DNA from: Gnetum montanum
Taxonomy: Eukaryota > Streptophyta > Gnetopsida > Gnetales > Gnetaceae
Assembly (NCBI GenBank): GCA_015680685.1
Contig: MNCI01026505.1
Span: 7,768-71,767, forward strand
Reading direction: 5' to 3'
DNA: 64,000 nt
In this document: positions 57,431-64,000 of the stretch, one piece after another
Layout: the number at the start of each line of letters is the position of its first letter
How positions within the stretch are numbered: position 1 is the stretch's first letter
Translations under genes and position numbers: made by a program
Notes under the pieces: model-generated
The model's input: only the letters and a program-made list of their open reading frames with translations
The model's database searches: none
Told to the model about the DNA's origin: nothing

Positions 57431-59200
57431 CTAAACATAATAAAAATTTCCAGTTTCGATTTCAGTTGCTTAAAAATTTATTACTTCAGATATGGGATTG
57501 CTCCTACTTGCTTCTCAAAACTTTGTTTTTGTCAGTTTTAGGTTTTGTATGCACGAATATGTGCCGTGTTCATGCCTGTCACTATCAAACACACTTCCTG
57601 CACATGTCCAAGACGAGCTTACTGCGTGCTGGCTTTGGTTCATTTCCTCATAACTTCCCTGACCACAAAAGAATGTCGTAACTCCGAGCAATAAAAATTC
57701 CAAAATTGAACTTGCCTGCCAGGTGTTGTAATTTTGTTGTAATAAAAATCAATTTTGTTGTAATAAAAATCAAGCAGCGATTGCATTATTTTAAGTTCAT
57801 GGCTGATACCTATGGAAACAGTATTCCGAGAGGCATCAGCAGCAGCTTAGAAGAAGCTACGGTATCAGCTTTGCTCCAGTTTTACACAGCCATTTAGATA
57901 TCTCTGGTAACATCCTTGGTGCAATTCTCTTTTGGCAATTCTTGCATTCCCCTTATCGTTTGAGGTACCTGTCATGATTGTTGAAACAATCGTCAGCTAC
58001 GTGAGCAACTCTAATCAACAACAGCGGGACACAGTAGCTCTGATTAAGCTCTACGCTCTGCTGTGGGCACTTGTATGGGTGGCCAGCTCTACCATTCCTT
58101 GCTAGACAAATTCCCATTAACTTCTTGTTGGGGAATGGTGGAAATCATGGTTAAAAGCAATCTGCAACTTATCTCATGTCATTCAGTAAAATTAGATAGG
58201 GGCAACCCTGTGTGTTATATGTTGTATTCTTATTTCATGTTTTTTGTTGCTTATCTACTTGAAAGTTCGAATCTTCCTTGTAATCTATGAGTGAGCATAA
58301 GCTTATGTGAAATAATAAATAAGGGCTACTTTCACGAAAGGCACTTTTGCCATTTTGTCTCCAAATTAAAAATCGTCTCCAAATCAAAAATTGGTTATTT
58401 TTGGAGTAATCACCATGAGTACTAAAGTGTCAAATAATTTTTAATTATAGTTATTTTGTTTGGTCATTACTCTATTCATATAGTACGGTCGATAAGACCA
58501 ACTGTAATAAAGTTGCCCCATAAAGGCTACCCCACTGTTATTGTTGGTTATGATATGATGATGTAAACCGATAAATTTACCAGTTTTATTGTTTTTTAGA
58601 TTCTTGATAGATTTCATCTCTCAAAATGTAATCTACGTGATTACGTGAATCTATGAGGTCAACACTCAACACAGATGTGAGTGCCAAGGATCTACGTAAG
58701 AATTATGTCATTATCATTGTCATTACTTGTTTATCCACCGATAAGGTACGTCAAAGATTTGAGAAAATTGTCACGGTGTGTACGTGAAAACTCTTTATCT
58801 GAATGAAATTTGGTGGAAAAAAACGAATTTCCATGAACCAGTCAGATTGGCATCCAAGTTCCAAACCATGTCTGCCTGTTGCAGATGGACCACAATTTTG
58901 CAGGTCCTTAGTATTCGTCGATCTGGTATGGAGATGACGCATTCATGCATGGTGCTTTTAAGTTTTAAATGGTGATTTTCTACCCTGCACCACCCATCCT
59001 GTTGTTACCAGGAGAGGAGTTTCTGTATGTTGTGCCATCTGTCAGACTCTGTCGCTTAAATACAAGAAATTGGATATCCAGATGTTTGACACAGGTAAAC
59101 AATATTTGTATCAATGTGAGATCCACAGAGGTCTTTGTCATGAATCATAAGGAAATGTCTTTGAAAGGATGAACAAGGATTGTTAGACTCAGCAAAGAAT
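57431..59200. other. Less AT-rich segment, possible relic of unique (genic) sequence
   Basis: Composition is more even than in the flanks, and short frames are present on the plus strand (57466-57681, 57706-57897, 58063-58290, 58778-58975, 58969-59172). None shows a known domain and they do not join into a gene I recognise. It may be an old gene fragment, a UTR or part of an unidentified repeat. A 21-bp tandem duplication (AATTTTGTTGTAATAAAAAT plus C) lies at 57730-57771. Confidence 0.3.
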
Positions 59201-59933
59201 TATTTCACTTTTATTATTTTAATATCTGGGAAGTTACGACTTGCACCTCCGACCTTTTCTTTAGAGGTTGATAACCCCGATACTGCTCTCCATCAGCTTA
59301 AAGAAAAGAAAAGAGTAAGGTAAGTAAATTTGAGTTACAATTAACTTTGATATTGTATCCAGCCTTTTTTATACATCGGATCAGAAAAATCTGAATAAAT
59401 CCGTAGAAAAATTAGATTGAAATCATCAAATATAGCAATTATATATAGAAATTTTAGTTTTCCATTCACATCGGAATTACTAATAAATAATATATTAAAC
59501 ATAAAAAATAAATAAAAATATAACACTGTTTATTATATTAAATGTTCAATCCCATTTTCATTAGACTTCAATGTTATATTGCGATATATTGCAAATCTCC
59601 CAATTAATCCCAGACTATACCCGAAGAAGATGTAGTTAGAGAAGTCACCAATTCAAGAAACCATCCCTGAAAGATTCAACTGAAAAAGGAAAACAAAAAA
59701 TAGTTTTTACAATAAAAAGTACGAAAATTGGGTTAGTAATTTTGTATTTATAAATTGATTACTCTTACTGTCCACTTGTAAAATTACTTTACAGTGAAAC
59801 TAAAAAAAAATTATTTAAATTTTGAGACAATTTATGAGGTTGCGTAGCCTATAGATTCTCGGCTAGCTGGATTGATAAATACAATTAGCATAATATATAA
59901 AAGTTTTATGGAGTTTTGTTTAAAGATTATGGA
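59201..59933. other. AT-rich spacer left of the LINE
   Basis: No gene or repeat recognised. Runs up to the poly-G tract that marks the LINE end. Confidence 0.6.
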
Positions 59934-59945
59934 GGGGGGGGGGGG
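59934..59945 (-). repeat. Poly(C) run at the LINE 3' end
   Basis: Twelve consecutive G on the plus strand, preceded by GGA. It directly follows the AATAAA-containing LINE tail on the minus strand, where an A-tail is expected. Confidence 0.8.
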
Positions 59946-60139
59946 TTTATTGAAATTAAAGGAGCATCAATTACAACAACTTGAATAAGTCGTAAGGGGA
60001 AAACTGAGAGCATCGTGAATGACACTCGGGAAACACCTTAAAAATAAACTAGTATTAAAGGAGGTACCCCAAGTTGGGACACAATCAAATGTTTGCACAG
60101 ACTAGCTTTTTACAAAATTGAACGACATAGAATTAGATG

Positions 60140-60913
60140 CTAAGTGTAACTAAAACACATAGGTCTTTCCCATAGCTGCAGGAGATGAACCAATTGATGA
60201 CTATCCAGATTGAACTTGGATGCTTGAGATGTGAGTTGAAAATAGGTGAGGCGAAAGATCTGCAACATCTCCAACCTAGTAAGCAAACATTTGTTAGAAT
60301 ACTTTGTCTTTTGAAATAGAACATTGCATCTTCGCTTCCAAATATAATATACAATAATAGGTCTAATAACTTTCACAGAAAATTAAGATTAGTAGAAGTA
60401 ATGTTCAAGAATCCGAATATGGCAGCCTCTTGAGATAGGTTGTAGGATGGAAAAGCTTTAGAAGTCCACTGCCACACATGTTGAGCAAAGGGACATTGCC
60501 AAAACACATGGACAAAGTCATCTAGTCCACCACATAGAGGGCAAGTGGGATTAGGAATACCAAGATATTCTAGACGTTTTCCGATAGGAAGACCATGGTG
60601 GATAAGACACCAAAGGAACTGCTTAATTTTGGGAAGGGTTGGAAGTTTCNTAGGTGCCAGTGACCATGGAGGAAAGAATAAATCTGAACTAGGCAATGTT
60701 TCATTGCAACCGACTCCCCATACAAAGTGTTAAACTCGACCCCTGAAATCCAACGACTAGCAAGCCTAAGACAATTCAAGGAAATGACACCTTTTCGATA
60801 CCACGAGGTAGCCACCTTAGCATTTGTGATAGCAAGGGGAGCGGGTGACAGAGGTAACCATCATGGACACACTTTAGAGAGGATAGTAGGGTTGATTTTA
60901 ACGTTAGTCCAGT
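60140..60913 (-). pseudogene. LINE ORF2 C-terminal part, frameshifted (zinc knuckle region)
   Basis: After the stop at 60914 the protein continues in another frame with IVHTHIDWTNVKINPTI and SWYRKGVISLNCLRLASRW. At about 60696 it shifts to KLPTLPKIKQFLWCLIHHGL and CPLCGGLDDFVHVFWQC (about 60547-60497), a CX2CX7HX4C knuckle typical of plant L1 ORF2 (zf-RVT). The last piece (60376-60140) ends YYIWKRRCNVLFQKTKYSNK and onward. One shift lies near the single N at 60650 and could be a sequencing error. Confidence 0.8.
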
Positions 60914-63829
60914 CTATGTGAGTGTGTACAATTTTCCAGGCCCTCCAAATGCTTTTGAAAACATGAGATCCGGGAAGAATGACAGTGAGGGGTGAAAGAA
61001 TCCAATTAACGAAATGGATGTCTTTCTAGAAGGGCTTATTTTAGGAAAGGCTTGATGAAGCCTTAATTGGAGGAGGGTCCCTATAATATTTGAGGCATCT
61101 AAATGTTGTACCAACCACTTAGCAACCAGGGTATTTCCTTGCTTATAGGAGTTCAAAAGGCCTAAGCCACCCTTATTCTTGTGGAGAGTAACAATAGTCC
61201 AAGCGACACGATGAAAGCCTTTTTGAGAGTCCTTGGAGAACCACATAAAGTCACGGAATAACCGTTCTAGCCTCTGGTAGGCAGCTTGGGAGGGGGCCCA
61301 ACACGAAGAGTAATACACATGGGTGGACGTGCATATGGACTTACAAACAAGGTATTTACCCGCAAGTGTGAGTGGTTTAGTTTTCGATTTGTCGAGTTTC
61401 TTTCGAATTCGATGAATAACTTGCTCCCAAAGGATAGAGGTTGAGCCTCTAAAGCGGAAAGGGATTTCCAGAATTTTAATGATGTCTTGATCTTGAAGCT
61501 TCTTCCACTTATAGTGGGTCACATGGTTGTAATTTCCTTTAAAGCTATAAACAGAGGATTTATTCCAGTTAATTATGGAACCTGAGAATGTGCAATATTG
61601 CTCCACCCTTGATAAGAGGTAGTGCAAATTGGTGGCTGTGTTTTGAACTAGAAAAAAGGAGTCATCGGCAAAGTGCATATTGAGAAGCTGTTGTTGAGAG
61701 GAGGAAAGACTAACCATAGTGAGAACTTTAGTTTTAATGTCTAGGTTAATTTGATGACAAAGAAAGTCTGATGCAATGATAAAGAGATAGGGGGCGAGAG
61801 GACAACCTTGGCGCACAGACCTATGTATTGGAAAGGGAGAGGTAATGCCGAAGGTAATGGAAATTCTTGCACTAGCATCAGAGAATAAACATTTCACCAT
61901 ATGTAAGAACTTGGGTCCAAAACCCAGTTTGGTCATAGTCTGCAAGATAAAATCCCACTTAATGTTATCATAAGCCTTGGCATAATCTAGTTTCACTAGG
62001 AGAATATCTTGTCCAACATCCTTAGCCCACTTGATACCTTCCCACGCCGCTACCACATTGTCTAAAATATATCTACCAGGAACGAATCCTGTCTGCTGAG
62101 GGGATATGATCTGACCGAGAATTTTTCTCAGCCGTAAGGCAAGGCACTTCGCCCAAATTTTATACACTACATTGAGAAGAGTTATGGGATGCCAATTGGA
62201 GATATCGGTTAGATCCCCAGACTTGGGGAGGAGACGAATTACCCCTCGATTTAGATTGGGCCCAAGGGAACCAGTTAAGAGAGCCTCGTTAATGACCTGC
62301 AAAAGATCCTTGCCAACCAAATCCCAATGATTTTGAAAAAATTCTACTGGAAACCCATCATAACCAGGAGCCTTTCCTCGACTTAACTTGGAATAAGCCT
62401 CCTGTAGCTCTGCTAGAGTGATATCAGCGTCAAGGCTTTGTAGCATAGTAGGATTAATAAGGCGAGGATAATCAGGGGTGGCAGCCTGGAACGAAGAGAT
62501 GTCCATTGGGGTAGCAGCACAAAGGGTTTCATAGTGGTTCTTAAGAAAAGAGAGGATACTATTGTGGTCAGTAATGGTGGTACCCTCACATGAGATTTTG
62601 TCTATAGCATGCGAAGGGGAAGCAGCATTAAGATATTTAAAAAATTCCTTACAGTGTTCATCTTGAATATTTAACCAAGTGAACCGACTTTTAGTTAAGG
62701 CACTTTGTGCTCGGTACACTTCCCAATGTTGGAAGGCAACGCGTGCTCTAGCTAGCTCCTCGTGAACTAGAGTATTGAAGGGATCTTGAGCTAGTTTGTT
62801 AGTGAGATGCTCAATAGTGAGGTGAATTTTGTTGTATTCAAGTTTGGCTTGAGCAGCCATGGTCTTACCATATGAACGAGCGAAGTTTCGCACTCGACAT
62901 GAAGCACGATGCCACCAATTAATCCAACCCGTCTGATTTAGGGGCCTAGGTTCGGCATTCCAAAGGTTGGAGAGAAGAAGTTGGGCAGTGGGGGAAGAAA
63001 AACAGTTGTTGTGTAGTCTGAAAAGATGGAATTTTTGTCGGTCAAGGCTACCATGAATCTTAATAGATATGGAGATAGGAAGGTGGTCAGATAAGGTGGC
63101 ATGATGATGAACTGTAGTGGAAGAGCAAGCTTGCCAAAAGGAGAGGGTGGAGAAATGGAACCTATCTAACCTGTTGTAGATGTGAGCTTGCCCTAGACGG
63201 AGATTGCTCCAAGTAAATCTATGGGGGGGAGCGCACATGGAGTTGTCTGCCCCATCTGAGAGGTAAAATCTTTTCTTAAATGCAGACCAGGCCTGATACT
63301 CGAGATTGGGCAACTGAAGAAATACCCCTCCGAGCTTATCTTGAGGGAATTCTACCATATTAAAATCTCCTCCGAATATCCAAGCCATTGGGGGGAGAGA
63401 AGTTGCAAGTTCATGCCAAAGGAGAGCCCATTCTATGGAGTCATTTGGGGCATATATCGAGCAAATGCCAAAGGGTCCGTGCTGGGATGAGAAGGTGGCC
63501 CAGGAAACTCTATGCCCAGAATCTGAACCACTTTGAAGGATTTTAGTTTTCCAATAGGGTGAGAGGAGAATGGCCGCTCCTCCTTTCCCACATGCATGGG
63601 ATTTCGCTAGGAGTGAGGAGTGAGGAAGAAACCAATGGGCGGAATAAGATAAAAGGTCAGCGGAAATCTTAATTTCTTGAAGGAGAATATAATCAAAAGT
63701 CAAATTAAGACTAGATATAAAGTTGCCTGCTCGCTTCCGTCGAAGCCTATCAGTAAGGCCTCGAACGTTCCAAGAAAGGAGATTCATAGGAAAACCAGGG
63801 GTAGGTTGGATGGGAGGGCAACAAAACAT
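60914..63829 (-). CDS. LINE ORF2: endonuclease-reverse transcriptase (truncated C terminus)
   Basis: Nicks target DNA and copies the element RNA there. The endonuclease starts LLSWNVRGL (residues 17-25), with the catalytic Glu in LLQEIK (residue 52), WIFGGDFNMV and LSDHLPIS. The RT has GVIRLLPKSGDLTDISNW, ISPQQTGFVPGRYILDN, VKLDYAKAYDNIKWDFI, SVRQGCPLAPYLFIIASDFL and the catalytic FADD near residue 720 (61661-61672). The likely start is Met15 (63787), whose ATG overlaps the ORF1 stop. Usual full length is near 1200-1300 residues, so the knuckle region has been cut off by a stop and shifts. Catalytic residues seen are intact. Confidence 0.92.
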   Translation of the reverse strand: MFCCPPIQPTPGFPMNLLSWNVRGLTDRLRRKRAGNFISSLNLTFDYILLQEIKISADLLSYSAHWFLPHSSLLAKSHACGKGGAAILLSPYWKTKILQSGSDSGHRVSWATFSSQHGPFGICSIYAPNDSIEWALLWHELATSLPPMAWIFGGDFNMVEFPQDKLGGVFLQLPNLEYQAWSAFKKRFYLSDGADNSMCAPPHRFTWSNLRLGQAHIYNRLDRFHFSTLSFWQACSSTTVHHHATLSDHLPISISIKIHGSLDRQKFHLFRLHNNCFSSPTAQLLLSNLWNAEPRPLNQTGWINWWHRASCRVRNFARSYGKTMAAQAKLEYNKIHLTIEHLTNKLAQDPFNTLVHEELARARVAFQHWEVYRAQSALTKSRFTWLNIQDEHCKEFFKYLNAASPSHAIDKISCEGTTITDHNSILSFLKNHYETLCAATPMDISSFQAATPDYPRLINPTMLQSLDADITLAELQEAYSKLSRGKAPGYDGFPVEFFQNHWDLVGKDLLQVINEALLTGSLGPNLNRGVIRLLPKSGDLTDISNWHPITLLNVVYKIWAKCLALRLRKILGQIISPQQTGFVPGRYILDNVVAAWEGIKWAKDVGQDILLVKLDYAKAYDNIKWDFILQTMTKLGFGPKFLHMVKCLFSDASARISITFGITSPFPIHRSVRQGCPLAPYLFIIASDFLCHQINLDIKTKVLTMVSLSSSQQQLLNMHFADDSFFLVQNTATNLHYLLSRVEQYCTFSGSIINWNKSSVYSFKGNYNHVTHYKWKKLQDQDIIKILEIPFRFRGSTSILWEQVIHRIRKKLDKSKTKPLTLAGKYLVCKSICTSTHVYYSSCWAPSQAAYQRLERLFRDFMWFSKDSQKGFHRVAWTIVTLHKNKGGLGLLNSYKQGNTLVAKWLVQHLDASNIIGTLLQLRLHQAFPKISPSRKTSISLIGFFHPSLSFFPDLMFSKAFGGPGKLYTLT

Positions 63830-64000
63830 TTGGGAGTCAAAGTATCAGTTTCCTTTATTCCTGATAGGAGGGCAAAGGAGTTGTTGGTGGGGACAAGGGC
63901 CATGGAAGTGTCTAGTGAAGAGGAGGTGGAGGAAGAAGTAGAATGAAGGGAAGCTTTGACTCGTTTCCTACCACTAGCCACCACGAACTCATCCTTCGAG
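63784..64000 (-). CDS. LINE ORF1, C-terminal end (partial)
   Basis: On the minus strand the frame enters from the window edge as SKDEFVVASGRKRVKAS, continues through a Ser/Thr-rich stretch and NNSFALLSG, and ends LVFL-stop with TGA at 63786-63784. Plant L1 ORF1 proteins (RNA-binding, with an RRM or zinc knuckle) commonly end with this kind of basic plus 'N-x-F-x-x-L' tail. The stop overlaps the ORF2 start as ATGA. Confidence 0.65.
   Translation of the reverse strand, partial: SKDEFVVASGRKRVKASLHSTSSSTSSSLDTSMALVPTNNSFALLSGIKETDTLTPKCFVALPSNLPLVFL

Larger units (their letters stand above)
59934..64000 (-). mobile_element. L1-type LINE, 3' part, minus strand
   Basis: Contains the end of ORF1, all of ORF2 (endonuclease, RT, zinc knuckle) and a short 3' UTR. 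The 5' part lies beyond the window. The minus-strand 3' end reads TTTAATTTCAATAAAC followed by 12 Cs (59934-59945 as G on the plus strand), instead of the usual poly(A). ORF2 keeps a 971-codon frame, so this is among the younger insertions in the window. Confidence 0.9.

Noticed and set aside
1-64000. tRNA, rRNA or other structural RNA genes
   Set aside because: No A-box/B-box pair in cloverleaf context and no rRNA-like conserved block was noticed. A covariance-model scan was not possible, so small RNAs could be missed.

Overview
The window comes from the nuclear genome of a seed plant with a large, repeat-filled, AT-rich genome. The evidence is the element types present: Ty3/gypsy elements of the Tat type with an extra RNase H, gag-bearing gypsy and Copia-type remnants, a plant L1-type LINE, a Helitron, and plant-style introns and TATA boxes. 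A gymnosperm would fit, but nothing here proves it. I recognise no host housekeeping gene, RNA gene or CRISPR array. The window is layers of transposable elements of different ages.

Layout. (1) 1-664 is the edge of a minus-strand LTR element, with a tRNA-iMet-like primer site next to an LTR that starts at 665. From there to about 8.4 kb is AT-rich decayed DNA. (2) About 8.5-14.57 kb is a decayed Helitron: a zinc-knuckle region, HUH Rep nuclease and Pif1-type helicase. The helicase 3' end is repeated four times in tandem. (3) About 14.8-19.13 kb is a pol-less Copia-type element with two recognisable LTRs. (4) 21.2-23.196 kb and 42.005 to about 47.6 kb are two halves of one old minus-strand Ty3/gypsy element. 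(5) It was split by an 18.8-kb Tat-type element (23197-42004) with 1.84/1.82-kb LTRs and the target duplication ATCTA. (6) 48038-55694 is a complete 7.66-kb gag-only LTR element (831/828-bp LTRs, target duplication ATAAA). (7) 55.7-59.9 kb is AT-rich spacer with a possible relic of unique sequence. (8) 59.93-64.0 kb is the 3' part of a minus-strand L1-type LINE whose ORF2 is open for 971 codons.

How the parts work together. In the Tat-type element the minus strand reads LTR, primer site, gag, protease, RT, RNase H, second (archaeal-type) RNase H, integrase, polypurine tract, LTR. Between protease and RT, on the opposite strand, lies what looks like a complete spliced gene: TATA box, at least two introns that join in frame, an acidic domain and a coiled coil. 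The gag-only element at 48-55.7 kb has a second, probably spliced coiled-coil ORF behind an internal TATA box. Upstream of that box are the same GATATCGC palindromes that precede the TATA box of its own LTRs. These two accessory genes with private promoters are the most interesting part of the window.

Most reading frames carry scattered stops. Many are TAG or TAA where glutamine would fit, as expected from cytosine deamination in silenced, methylated elements. Several catalytic residues are also lost. Limits: identifications come from motifs read by eye, with no database search. One 57-bp N gap (34371-34427) and three single Ns (8375, 20744, 60650) are present.
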